DNA of 64,000 bases from Salmonirosea aquatica (GTDB lineage Bacteria; Bacteroidota; Bacteroidia; Cytophagales; Spirosomataceae): the NCBI RefSeq assembly GCF_009296315.1, contig NZ_WHLY01000002.1, forward strand, positions 2,294,001 through 2,358,000, written 5' to 3'. The position numbers and the translations under genes are program-made. Shown here in pieces: positions 44,865 through 53,571 of the stretch. Numbering within the stretch: the first letter of the stretch is position 1; every line of letters starts with the position of its first letter. The notes under the pieces were generated by a model. It did no database searches. It saw only the letters and a list, made by a program, of their open reading frames with translations, and was not told the origin of the DNA.

Positions 44865-45770
44865 ATGAAATGGAGTTATATTTTCCTTGTCATAACCGCC
44901 ATTCTGAATTCATTTCCCGCTTTTTCCCAAGACGAGATACTCATTGATTCCGTACGCAACGAACTCGCCGTGGATACTTCCTGGAAGAAAAAAGTGGAAT
45001 TCGGTGCTAATTTGAATCAGGGCAGTTTTAGTTCCAATTGGACAGGGGGAGCCGTCAATTCCATCGCGGTAGGAGTTCATTTGAACGCAGTTCTAACGTA
45101 CGAAAAGGACCGCAACAGCTGGCGTAACGATTTTCAGGGTCAATACGGCATCGTGCGCAACAAGGGTCAGGAAAGTCGTAAAAGTGTGGACCGGCTGTTT
45201 TTCGATACCAAATACGGTCGCGAACTTACCGAGCATTGGAGCATGATCGCCAGCCTGAATTTCCTATCGCAGTTTGCGCCCGGCTATGATTACGACGAAT
45301 TACCCACCGGCGAATTAGTAAGAAGGAAAGTATCAGGCCTTTTCTCACCGGCCTACCTGACCGAAGCCGTGGGTATCGAGTACCAGCCAGCGGATTACTT
45401 TTTCCTGACATTTTCACCCGGTGCAATCCGGCAGACCATCGTATCTGATCTGAATCTTTACAAGACCTTTCCCAAAAATTACGGGGTACCTATCGGTCAG
45501 CGCGTGCGCACCGAGGTAGCTCTGATGCAACTCATAGCTAATTTTGATAAAAAAATCGCCAAGAATCTAAACCTTAAATTCCGCTATCAGTTGTTTGCTA
45601 ATTATAAGGATTTAGGAGCGGTGGATCATCGCCTGGACGCAAGTTTCACGGCCAAAATCAATAAATATTGGAATGTCAACTTGGGCGCAATCCTGATTTA
45701 TGATCAGGATCAGAGTCTGGACGTCCAGCTTGCCCAGTCGCTTTCAATCGGTTTTCTCTACACTTTCTGA
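44865..45770 (+). CDS. DUF3078 family outer-membrane protein
   Basis: The 301-aa product has a signal peptide (KWSYIFLVITAILNSFPAFSQ). The mature protein shows regular amphipathic strands and typical DUF3078 wording: WKKKVEFGANLNQGSFSSNW near 40-60, NSWRNDFQGQYGIVRNKGQE and YFFLTFSPGAIRQT, ending LSIGFLYTF with a C-terminal aromatic residue. DUF3078 proteins are beta-barrel-like and restricted mostly to Bacteroidota; the function is unknown. It starts 12 bp after the MscS-like gene, so an envelope-stress link is plausible. Confidence 0.85.
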   Translation: MKWSYIFLVITAILNSFPAFSQDEILIDSVRNELAVDTSWKKKVEFGANLNQGSFSSNWTGGAVNSIAVGVHLNAVLTYEKDRNSWRNDFQGQYGIVRNKGQESRKSVDRLFFDTKYGRELTEHWSMIASLNFLSQFAPGYDYDELPTGELVRRKVSGLFSPAYLTEAVGIEYQPADYFFLTFSPGAIRQTIVSDLNLYKTFPKNYGVPIGQRVRTEVALMQLIANFDKKIAKNLNLKFRYQLFANYKDLGAVDHRLDASFTAKINKYWNVNLGAILIYDQDQSLDVQLAQSLSIGFLYTF

Positions 45771-45815
45771 ATACATACACTTTTCATATTTCAATCAAAT
45801 CTAAACAGTACAACT

Positions 45816-46148
45816 ATGCTGAATGAATTCAAAATTTTCGTGGCCAAGGGAAACGTCCTCGATTTGGCGGTCGGTGTGATTATTGGCGCGGCGTTCGGGA
45901 AAATCACTACTTCGCTGGTGGAGGATATCCTGAATCCAATTCTGGGCCTGGTCATAGGCGGGGTCAATTTCGAAAATCTGAAAGTTGTATTAAAAGAAGC
46001 GGTAGGCGAAGAACCCGAGGTGGCGATTATGTATGGCAATTTCATTCAGACTATCATACAGTTCTTGCTGGTTGCGCTGGTAATCTTCTTTATCGTACGT
46101 TTTGCCAACCGCATCAAAGCCTCAGAAAGCGTAGAAGTGACGAAATAG
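45816..46148 (+). CDS. mscL: Large-conductance mechanosensitive channel MscL
   Basis: MscL is the emergency release valve for hypo-osmotic shock. The 110-aa protein is a short form (E. coli 136 aa), with the N-terminal amphipathic helix MLNEFKIFVAKGNVLDLAVG, the pore helix IIGAAFGKITTSLVEDILNP, and TM2 FIQTIIQFLLVALVIFFIVR (about 75-95). The periplasmic loop and cytoplasmic bundle are both trimmed. It lies 45 bp after DUF3078, so two tension-gated channels share this locus. Confidence 0.96.
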   Translation: MLNEFKIFVAKGNVLDLAVGVIIGAAFGKITTSLVEDILNPILGLVIGGVNFENLKVVLKEAVGEEPEVAIMYGNFIQTIIQFLLVALVIFFIVRFANRIKASESVEVTK

Positions 46149-46170
46149 AATTGTATTATTAATGGAATTC

Positions 46171-46200
46171 AGGGGAAGGCAGGTACCTTCCCCTTTTTTT
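46171..46200 (+). terminator. Intrinsic terminator after mscL
   Basis: AGGGGAAGG (46171-46179) pairs with CCTTCCCCT (46186-46194), followed by T. A GGTACC lies in the loop and stem. Confidence 0.9.
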
Positions 46201-46294
46201 GTATAAAATATTTGTAGCAAAAGAGCCGGTCTTTTCTTTGAATAAAGGCCCATTTTCTGCGAAATTTACCCTGAATTACCTTTTGCGCAACCCA

Positions 46295-47656
46295 ATGACA
46301 CCGTCGTACACCGCTAAAAAACTTGTGATTCTGGGAGGGGGGGAGAGTGGCGCGGGGGCCGCACTTTTGGGCAAGGCGCGAGGCTATGATGTCTTCTTAT
46401 CCGATCACAATCTTCTACAGCCTACCTACCGCGACTTACTGGCAAAAGAAAATATAGCCTTTGAAGAGGGGGGTCATACCGCTGAACGCATTCTGTTGGC
46501 CGATGAAGTAGTCAAAAGTCCTGGTATTCCTGACAAGGTACCCCTGATCCAAGAATTGTATCGCCGGAAAATTCCGGTTTTATCCGAGATCGAATTCGCG
46601 GCGCGCTACACCCGGGCCCGGATGATCGCCATTACAGGCAGCAACGGCAAGACCACCACCACCCTGCTGATTTACCATCTTCTGAAGGAAGCCGACTTAT
46701 CGGTCGGGCTGGCCGGAAACGTGGGGAACAGTTTTGCCCGGCAGGTTTTGGAAGATCCCAAAGAATATTATGTATTGGAAATCAGCAGCTTCCAGCTGGA
46801 CAATATGTATGATTTTCACGCCCATGTGGCCGTATTGCTCAACATTACGCCCGATCATCTGGACCGCTATGACTATGATTTCCAGAAGTACGTGGCCTCC
46901 AAATTCAGAATTACGCAGAATCAAACGCCGGACGACGATTTCATCTACTTTGCCGAAAGCGAAGCGCTGACTGCTGAATTATCCCGACGTACCCTCTCCG
47001 CCCGTCAGTGGCCCATCTCCCTGCAAGGTACCCTACCGCAGGGCGGTTTTCTGGAAAATGGTATCCTGATGGCACGGAGGCATGGCCGTGAATTCACCGA
47101 CGCCATGAGCGAGCTACCTTTGCAAGGTCCACACAATGCAATCAACGTTCTGGCTGCGGTACTCACCGCTCAGGCCGTCGGCCTCACCGACGCACAGATC
47201 CACGCCGGCTTACGGTCGTTTGTGAATGCACCGCATCGGCTTGAATTGGTAGCTACCCTGGACGGCGTGGCGTACGTAAACGATTCCAAAGCCACGAATG
47301 TCGATTCGGTTTTCTATGCGCTAGGTAGCTTCCAAGAGCCCATTATTCTTATTATGGGAGGCGTGGACAAAGGCAACGATTATGACCAGATTGCTCCCCT
47401 GGTGCGCGAAAAAGTAAAAGGAATGATCGCGTTAGGAAAAGATAATACCAAGCTGACAACGTATTTCGGAGAAATGGTGCCGGAATTTTACGCCACTCAG
47501 AGTTTACACGACGCCTTGCAAAAGGCCCGCTCCTGGGCGGGGCCGGGCGAAGTGGTGCTATTGTCGCCCGCCTGCGCCAGTTTTGACCTGTTCAAAAGCT
47601 ACGTGGACCGTGGTGACCAGTTCAGGAATGAAGTACTAAATCTGGCAAATAACTGA
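46295..47656 (+). CDS. murD: UDP-N-acetylmuramoylalanine-D-glutamate ligase
   Basis: MurD adds D-glutamate to the peptidoglycan precursor. I use ATG 46295 (453 aa); the upstream part of the open frame overlaps the mscL terminator and is not MurD-like. Motifs: LVILGGGESGAGAALLG near 9-25, the ATP loop AITGSNGKTTTTLL near 110, EISSFQLDNM, LNITPDHLDRYD near 188, VNDSKATNVDSVFYAL near 327 and LSPACASFDLFKSY near 424. It is the first gene of this part of the division/cell wall (dcw) cluster; mraZ, mraW, ftsI, murE and mraY are not in the window upstream. Confidence 0.95.
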   Translation: MTPSYTAKKLVILGGGESGAGAALLGKARGYDVFLSDHNLLQPTYRDLLAKENIAFEEGGHTAERILLADEVVKSPGIPDKVPLIQELYRRKIPVLSEIEFAARYTRARMIAITGSNGKTTTTLLIYHLLKEADLSVGLAGNVGNSFARQVLEDPKEYYVLEISSFQLDNMYDFHAHVAVLLNITPDHLDRYDYDFQKYVASKFRITQNQTPDDDFIYFAESEALTAELSRRTLSARQWPISLQGTLPQGGFLENGILMARRHGREFTDAMSELPLQGPHNAINVLAAVLTAQAVGLTDAQIHAGLRSFVNAPHRLELVATLDGVAYVNDSKATNVDSVFYALGSFQEPIILIMGGVDKGNDYDQIAPLVREKVKGMIALGKDNTKLTTYFGEMVPEFYATQSLHDALQKARSWAGPGEVVLLSPACASFDLFKSYVDRGDQFRNEVLNLANN

Positions 47657-47658
47657 GT

Positions 47659-48807
47659 ATGGAAACAATACTGAATTTCGGAGAAGATATCCAGGCCTGG
47701 TTTGCCCGCAATCTCAAGGGCGATCCGGTTTTATGGGGTGTCGCCGTTTTTTTGCTGGGGAGCGGGGTGTTGGTCGTATACAGCGCCAGCGTGATGGAGT
47801 CGTACCTTGAGTACAACGGCGATACGGAGTACCTGCTGTACAAGCAGATTCAGGCAGCCGTCATGGCTTTTCTGGTGATGTACGTGGTACACCGGATGCC
47901 TTATACCAAATTCGTGGTTTTCTCTCGGCTGGGAGTATGGGTGTCGGTCATTCTGCTACTGTTTACTTTCTTCAAGGGCGTCAGCGTCAACGACGCCGCA
48001 CGGTGGGTCGAAATTCCTCTCATCAAGCAGCGCTTCCAGCCCTCCGAGTTGGCCAAGGTAGCTTTAATCGCTCATCTGGCCCTGGTACTGGCCCGGCGTT
48101 TCAAGACCAGCTATAGCATGGAATCCATGGCCGAACCCATTTTCATGATCGGGATGGTGTGTGCCTTGATCTTTCGTTCCAATATATCTACCGCTGCGTT
48201 GCTGGGAGCTACCTGCTTTATGATGATGTACGTAGGTAGGGTACCTGTGCGGTACCTATTGTCGACCCTGGCCATCTTCCTCATTGCATCCGGTTTTTTG
48301 GTGGTCCTCAAATTGGGGCAACGGGGTAGTACTGCCGAGAGCAGGATCGAACAATTTATGGATAAAGACAAAGTGGCCTACCAGGCTTCCCATTCGTTTA
48401 TTGCCATGGCACGCGGGGGGCTGTTTGGAGAAGGGGTGGCCAAAAGCCGCCAGCGCCGCATTCTGCCCCACAGCAATAGCGACTTTGTCTTTGCCATCGT
48501 AGTAGAAGAATATGGTACCATCGGCGCTATTCTGATGATCGGCGCTTTTCTACTCTTGCTCTACCGGGGAATGCGGGCCATCGAAAAGCCCAAGCGACCA
48601 TACGGTGGCCTGCTGTCGGCGGGTCTGACATTCAGTATTGTATTTCAGGCTTTCGCCACCATGGCTGTTACGGTAGGCCTCTTGCCCGTTACGGGCCAGA
48701 CCTTGCCTTTTGTCAGCAAGGGAGGTACCTCCATGCTCTTTACCGGGCTGGCCATGGGTATTATCCTCAGTGTAAGCCGGGGCGAACTGGAAGAAAAAAC
48801 CATTTAG
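47659..48807 (+). CDS. ftsW: Septal peptidoglycan polymerase FtsW (SEDS family)
   Basis: SEDS proteins polymerise lipid II into glycan strands, FtsW at the septum. The 382-aa protein has about ten membrane segments, the first at 28-48 (GVAVFLLGSGVLVVYSAS). SEDS signatures include RWVEIPLIKQRFQPSELAKVALI near 115-137, SDFVFAIVVEEYGTIGA near 273 and LLPVTGQTLPFVSKGGTSML near 336-355. The position after murD and before murG favours FtsW over RodA. It begins 2 bp after the murD stop. Confidence 0.94.
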   Translation: METILNFGEDIQAWFARNLKGDPVLWGVAVFLLGSGVLVVYSASVMESYLEYNGDTEYLLYKQIQAAVMAFLVMYVVHRMPYTKFVVFSRLGVWVSVILLLFTFFKGVSVNDAARWVEIPLIKQRFQPSELAKVALIAHLALVLARRFKTSYSMESMAEPIFMIGMVCALIFRSNISTAALLGATCFMMMYVGRVPVRYLLSTLAIFLIASGFLVVLKLGQRGSTAESRIEQFMDKDKVAYQASHSFIAMARGGLFGEGVAKSRQRRILPHSNSDFVFAIVVEEYGTIGAILMIGAFLLLLYRGMRAIEKPKRPYGGLLSAGLTFSIVFQAFATMAVTVGLLPVTGQTLPFVSKGGTSMLFTGLAMGIILSVSRGELEEKTI

Positions 48808-48814
48808 AATACCT

Positions 48815-49912
48815 ATGTCAAAGCGCATTATTATTAGTGGTGGAGGGACGGGAGGGCATATTTACCCGGCCATAGCTATCGCGAATGCGCTGAAAATGGA
48901 GGACCCCTCGATCGACATACTCTTTGTGGGGGCCGAGGGGAAAATGGAAATGGAAAAAGTGCCCAAAGCAGGGTACCACATTGTGGGCCTTCCCATTGTG
49001 GGCATCAAAAGAGAAGTATCGCTCGACAATGCCGCCTTTCCATTGAAGTTGACGCGCAGCTTATTAAAGGCGCGGACGGTACTGAGGAGCTTCCGACCCG
49101 ACGTAGCCGTGGGTGTAGGCGGGTTCGCCAGCGGTCCCTTATTAATGGTAGCATCGCTACTGAGAATTCCTATTTTGATTCAGGAGCAAAACTCCTACGC
49201 GGGAATCACCAACAAGCTCCTGGCGCGCCGGGCCAAAACCATTTGTGTGGCGTATCCCGGCATGGAAAGCTTTTTTGCCAAAAGAAAAATCAAACTTCTG
49301 GGAAATCCTGTCCGCAGCGACATCATCGGCAGCAGTAGCAAACGCCTCGAGGCACTCGCTCATTTTGGCTTTGCCAATCACCGCAAAACACTCTTCATTA
49401 TGGGAGGAAGTCTGGGAGCACGTAGCATAAATGAGAGCATCCGGGAAGGCCTGAAGGCACTCAATGATTCGGGATATCAGATAATATGGCAAACCGGTAA
49501 GGCTTATATCCAAACTGCCCGCGAAGCCATTGCCCAGGTAGGGAGCGAACGAACCAAAGCCTTCGACTTCCTTTACCAGATGGACTTGGCCTATGCCGCC
49601 GCCGATGTGGTAATCTCACGAGCAGGCGCATTGTCGGTTTCGGAACTGTGCCTGGCTGCCAAACCCGCCATTCTGGTACCTTACCCGGCCGCTTCCGAAG
49701 ACCACCAGACGAAGAACGCCATGAGCCTGATTCGACAGAACGCTGCGCTGTTGGTAACGGATGCCTACGCGCACCGGGATTTGATCGAAACGGCCATCCG
49801 GCTCCTCGAAGACCCCGGCAAACAGAAAGAACTGAAAACCAATATCGCGAAATTGGCGCGGCCCGACGCGGCCACCGAAATCGCCCACGAAGTAATGAAA
49901 CTAATCGATTGA
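48815..49912 (+). CDS. murG: UDP-GlcNAc:undecaprenyl-PP-MurNAc-pentapeptide transferase
   Basis: MurG makes lipid II from lipid I at the inner face of the membrane. The 365-aa GT28 enzyme has ISGGGTGGHIYPAIAIANAL (G-loop 1), GVGGFASGPLLMVA near 94, LIQEQNSYAGITNKLLARRA near 120, FIMGGSLGARSIN near 190, and the donor-site RAGALSVSELCLAAKPAILVPYP plus EDHQTKNA near 270-305. It lies 7 bp after ftsW; murC starts 5 bp downstream. Confidence 0.97.
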   Translation: MSKRIIISGGGTGGHIYPAIAIANALKMEDPSIDILFVGAEGKMEMEKVPKAGYHIVGLPIVGIKREVSLDNAAFPLKLTRSLLKARTVLRSFRPDVAVGVGGFASGPLLMVASLLRIPILIQEQNSYAGITNKLLARRAKTICVAYPGMESFFAKRKIKLLGNPVRSDIIGSSSKRLEALAHFGFANHRKTLFIMGGSLGARSINESIREGLKALNDSGYQIIWQTGKAYIQTAREAIAQVGSERTKAFDFLYQMDLAYAAADVVISRAGALSVSELCLAAKPAILVPYPAASEDHQTKNAMSLIRQNAALLVTDAYAHRDLIETAIRLLEDPGKQKELKTNIAKLARPDAATEIAHEVMKLID

Positions 49913-49917
49913 AGCAA

Positions 49918-51309
49918 ATGACTCTTTCGCCCGACGGAAAATTATCCTGGAAGCACGTCTATTTCGTGGGCATCGGGGGCATTGGTATGAGTGCCCTGGC
50001 GCGCTGGTTCAACGTGAACGGATTCGCAGTAGCAGGTTACGACCGTACGCCCACCACGCTGACCGAAACTCTCGAACAGGAGGGCATCGATGTGTGTTTC
50101 GATGATGCGGTAGACCAGGTACCTGCACCATTCCTAGCCAATCCTGAAGGTACCCTGATCGTATACACCCCGGCCATTCCTGCCGGACACCGGCAAATGG
50201 AATATTTCCGGGAACACGGTTTCGAAGTATACAAACGCTCGCAGGTGCTGGGCTGGATCACCCGTACCCTACGCACGGTGGGTGTAGCGGGCACGCATGG
50301 CAAAACCACCACTTCCTCCATGGTGGCTCACCTGTTACGGTCGGCGGGCATCAACTGTACGGCTTTCCTGGGGGGCATCACCCAGAACTACGGGACAAAT
50401 TTTTTATTGAACGAACCTACCGATCGCCCCGAAGAAATCGTTTGTGTGGTAGAAGCCGACGAATTCGATCGGTCTTTCCTTACCCTTTATCCCGATTGGG
50501 CCATTGTTACCTCAACCGACGCCGATCACCTCGATATTTACGGCCAGCACGATGTCTTGCTCGATTCGTTCCGGGCTTTTGTGGGACAAATCAAACCCGG
50601 GGGTGTACTATTTATGCGAAAAGGACTGGAATTGATGCATAGTACTACGGCCGAAGTACGGGACTATTCGCTGGATGCAGGAAATTATCGAAGTGCAAAT
50701 CTGCGCATTGAGCAAGCCAGGTTTGTCTTTGATATTGTTCATCCCCAGGGTACCATCGAAGAAATACGCATGACTGTACCGGGTTACCATAATGTAGAAA
50801 ATGCGGTGGCCGCTTCGGCCGTAGCGCTACAACTGGGCGTTTCTCCCGAGCATATCCGGTCGGGCCTGGGCTCTTACCGGGGTGTAAAGCGCCGCTTTGA
50901 ATATTGGATTGAGACTGGAGAAAAAATATTGATTGACGATTATGCCCATCATCCGGCCGAGATTGAAGCATTCCTGAAATCGGTAAGGGCCTTGTACCCC
51001 GGACGGCACATAACGGCTGTTTTCCAGCCCCATTTGTTCAGCCGCACCCGCGATTTTGCCGATGAGTTTGCCGTCAGCCTGAGTTTGGCAGATCGTCTGC
51101 TCCTGCTGGATATTTATCCCGCCCGCGAGTTGCCTATGGCGGGCGTTACTTCAGAAATGTTACTCAATAAAGTGACTATACAAGATAAAGTGTTACTTTC
51201 AAAAGAAGATTTGCTTTATGAGCTTAAAACACTTCCTACCGACGTGGTAGTAACCCTGGGTGCAGGAGATATAGACAAGCTGGTTGGGGAAATCAGGGCA
51301 ATCCTGTGA
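49918..51309 (+). CDS. murC: UDP-N-acetylmuramate-L-alanine ligase
   Basis: MurC starts the pentapeptide by adding L-alanine to UDP-MurNAc. I use ATG 49918 (463 aa); the open frame extends 90 codons upstream inside murG, but that part is murG read in another frame. Motifs: VYFVGIGGIGMSALARWF near 16-33, VGVAGTHGKTTTSSMVAHLL near 122-141, VVEADEFDRSFL near 176, STDADHLDIYG and DDYAHHPAEIEAFL near 340. Confidence 0.96.
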   Translation: MTLSPDGKLSWKHVYFVGIGGIGMSALARWFNVNGFAVAGYDRTPTTLTETLEQEGIDVCFDDAVDQVPAPFLANPEGTLIVYTPAIPAGHRQMEYFREHGFEVYKRSQVLGWITRTLRTVGVAGTHGKTTTSSMVAHLLRSAGINCTAFLGGITQNYGTNFLLNEPTDRPEEIVCVVEADEFDRSFLTLYPDWAIVTSTDADHLDIYGQHDVLLDSFRAFVGQIKPGGVLFMRKGLELMHSTTAEVRDYSLDAGNYRSANLRIEQARFVFDIVHPQGTIEEIRMTVPGYHNVENAVAASAVALQLGVSPEHIRSGLGSYRGVKRRFEYWIETGEKILIDDYAHHPAEIEAFLKSVRALYPGRHITAVFQPHLFSRTRDFADEFAVSLSLADRLLLLDIYPARELPMAGVTSEMLLNKVTIQDKVLLSKEDLLYELKTLPTDVVVTLGAGDIDKLVGEIRAIL

Positions 51310-51354
51310 TTTCCATTTGCTAATTTATATTTAAAGCCTTTTAATATTATCACC

Positions 51355-52131
51355 ATGTTACGTAAATTTGACTATTCCAAAAAATGGCTCGGTAAAACCC
51401 TGTGGCTGCTGGTCTTTTTGCTGGGCGTGGGAATGGCTGAAAGTAGGGTAAGTACCCAACAGTGTGACAACCTGCTGGTGAATGTGGATTATGATTCGGG
51501 AATCCGTTTCATTAACCAGTCGGATGTGGAAAACCTCCTGACTGCCAATGGGCACGAGCCTTTGCATGGGAGTAAGCAGAAGAATATTCAGTTGGCTACC
51601 CTCGAGAAGCGGATCAGAATCAACAAGCTTGTGAGGGACTGTCAGGTATACCACGATCTGGCCGGTAATTTGGTCGTCGACATAGAGCAGGAAAAGCCAG
51701 TGGCCCGTTGGATCAATAGTTCGCAAAATGAGGAATGGCATAAGTCCAGTGGCTTTTATATCAATGGCGATGGTGACTTCATTCCCCTGTCCGACCGCTA
51801 CTCGGCGCGGGTCTTAATGGTAGCCGGCCCTTTTTTTCAGAATCGGGCCGATCTGCGCACCGGGTCGGGAGAAGCAGTGCTGGATCTGATCAAGTACATA
51901 CAAGAAGATCCATTCTGGCAGGCTCAGGTAATCCAGATGAACGTGTCAAAGAATGGGGAAATAGACATGCTAACCGCCCTGGGTAACCAGCGGATTGAAT
52001 TCGGAAAAGCCGAAGATATTAAAACGAAGTTGACAAAACTTCGTATCTTTTACCAAAAAGTGATGGCTTCTGATTGGAGTCGTTACTCGCGCATAAGTAT
52101 AAAATATCACGACCAGATTGTTTGTGAGTAA
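51355..52131 (+). CDS. ftsQ: Cell division protein FtsQ
   Basis: FtsQ is a single-pass divisome protein bridging cytoplasmic and periplasmic division factors. The 258-aa product has one membrane segment (about 13-29, LGKTLWLLVFLLGVGMA), then a POTRA-like domain (about 40-110: LLVNVDYDSGIRFINQSDVE, LEKRIRINKLVRDCQVYHDL) and a beta-domain to about 250. Sequence similarity to proteobacterial FtsQ is low; gene order between murC and ftsA supports the call. Confidence 0.88.
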   Translation: MLRKFDYSKKWLGKTLWLLVFLLGVGMAESRVSTQQCDNLLVNVDYDSGIRFINQSDVENLLTANGHEPLHGSKQKNIQLATLEKRIRINKLVRDCQVYHDLAGNLVVDIEQEKPVARWINSSQNEEWHKSSGFYINGDGDFIPLSDRYSARVLMVAGPFFQNRADLRTGSGEAVLDLIKYIQEDPFWQAQVIQMNVSKNGEIDMLTALGNQRIEFGKAEDIKTKLTKLRIFYQKVMASDWSRYSRISIKYHDQIVCE

Positions 52132-52159
52132 TCCATAGATCCATAACACCGTTCAAATT

Positions 52160-53524
52160 ATGAAAAAAGGCACCATTTGCGTAGGCCTTGATATAGGAAG
52201 CACTAAGGTAGCCGCTGTTGCCGTAGAAAGCCAGGGCAACCTCTACAGCGACCACGACACAGTAGAAATCATCGGATTTAGTGAGGTAGCCGTACCAAGC
52301 GATGCCATTGTGAGAGGAGCGGTAAAAAACGTAAAGCAGGTAGGGATGGCTATCCGTAGCGCCCTATCAGAGCTAACGATGCGCTCTGATCTGGAGATTG
52401 GAACAGTAAATGTAAGTTTTGGGGGAAGTCACATACAGGTAGCGTCCCTTAGCAGTTCGATGGTCCGCCCCACGTCGGCCACCAGCAACGAAGTAACGCA
52501 GGAAGATGTAGAGCATCTTATTAAAGATCTGTACCGTGCCCAAACGGAACCCAACAACGAAGTGATGCACGTTATCCCTGGTGAATTCATGGTAGACAGC
52601 AGCCGGGGTGTGCGAGTACCCGTCGGGCGTATCGGAGTACGTCTTGGAGGCGACTTCCTGGTGGTTTCTACGGATAAGCAAGTCATTGACGTTACTCGAA
52701 AGAGCTTGATTACGGCCGATCCTACACTCGAATACGATCAACTTCTGCTAGCTCCCATTGCGGCGGGACTAGCCGTACTGAGTGAAGATGAAATACAGGC
52801 CGGTATCGCCTTAGTCGATATTGGTGATCATACCACCGATATTGTCATTTACCAGGGAGGCATTATTCGCCATATCTCCTCTTTGCCCATTGCGGGTCAC
52901 CACATTACGGCCGACCTGAAAGCCGGATGCGGGATTCAGCTTGAAAATGCCGAGCTTCTGAAAAAGGAGTTTGGCGAAGCCCTATCGGCGCATACGGCTC
53001 TGAACATTGAAATTCTGGTCAATTACCTCAAAGGACGGCCCGCCAAGCAGGTACTTAAAAAGAATATAGCCCTTATCATCGAGGAGCGCCTGAAGGAAAT
53101 CGCTGCCCTGGTATATGCCGATATTCTTGAATCGGGCCTGGCCGACGAGCTTATTGGTGGCATCGTGCTTACAGGGGGCACGGCTAATCTGCCGGAAATA
53201 GAAACCTTGTTCAGCCGGGTGGCCAATGACATGCCTGTGCGGGTGGGAATTCCCGAACGTCTGGCTCATACGCCCAAAGCCGACGAGGTAAGCAACACCA
53301 GCTATGCCACCGCCTTGGGCCTGGCCTGGGCAGGCATCAAGAAAATTGACAAGCGCCTTAACTCGATTTGCGCGCCTCACACGACCCATCAAAAAACGAC
53401 GCACAAAGAGCAAGACGACTCCACCGAGAGAACAACCGATTTCTTTTCAAATTGGAATTTGAGGAGCCGCTTCTTCGGTACGGACCGAAATGATAAAGAG
53501 GATAAGACCGGAGGAGGATACTGA
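52160..53524 (+). CDS. ftsA: Cell division protein FtsA
   Basis: FtsA is the actin-like protein tethering FtsZ to the membrane. The 454-aa protein has the phosphate loops VGLDIGSTKVAAVAVE near 8-23 and ALVDIGDHTTDIVIYQGG near 218-235, the 1C subdomain between (about 85-165), and GGIVLTGGTANLPEIETLF near 332-350. The C-terminal 60 residues are a polar linker ending in aromatic/basic sequence (FFSNWNLRSRFFG), which could act as the membrane-targeting helix. ftsZ follows by 47 bp. Confidence 0.97.
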   Translation: MKKGTICVGLDIGSTKVAAVAVESQGNLYSDHDTVEIIGFSEVAVPSDAIVRGAVKNVKQVGMAIRSALSELTMRSDLEIGTVNVSFGGSHIQVASLSSSMVRPTSATSNEVTQEDVEHLIKDLYRAQTEPNNEVMHVIPGEFMVDSSRGVRVPVGRIGVRLGGDFLVVSTDKQVIDVTRKSLITADPTLEYDQLLLAPIAAGLAVLSEDEIQAGIALVDIGDHTTDIVIYQGGIIRHISSLPIAGHHITADLKAGCGIQLENAELLKKEFGEALSAHTALNIEILVNYLKGRPAKQVLKKNIALIIEERLKEIAALVYADILESGLADELIGGIVLTGGTANLPEIETLFSRVANDMPVRVGIPERLAHTPKADEVSNTSYATALGLAWAGIKKIDKRLNSICAPHTTHQKTTHKEQDDSTERTTDFFSNWNLRSRFFGTDRNDKEDKTGGGY

Positions 53525-53571
53525 TCCGAATTTAGTAGTTCATCAAACAGACTGAAACGAAGTACACGCCC

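Noticed and set aside
49648-49917. Upstream extension of the murC frame by 90 codons
   Set aside because: The extension lies inside murG and is proline/arginine-rich nonsense; murC proper starts at 49918.
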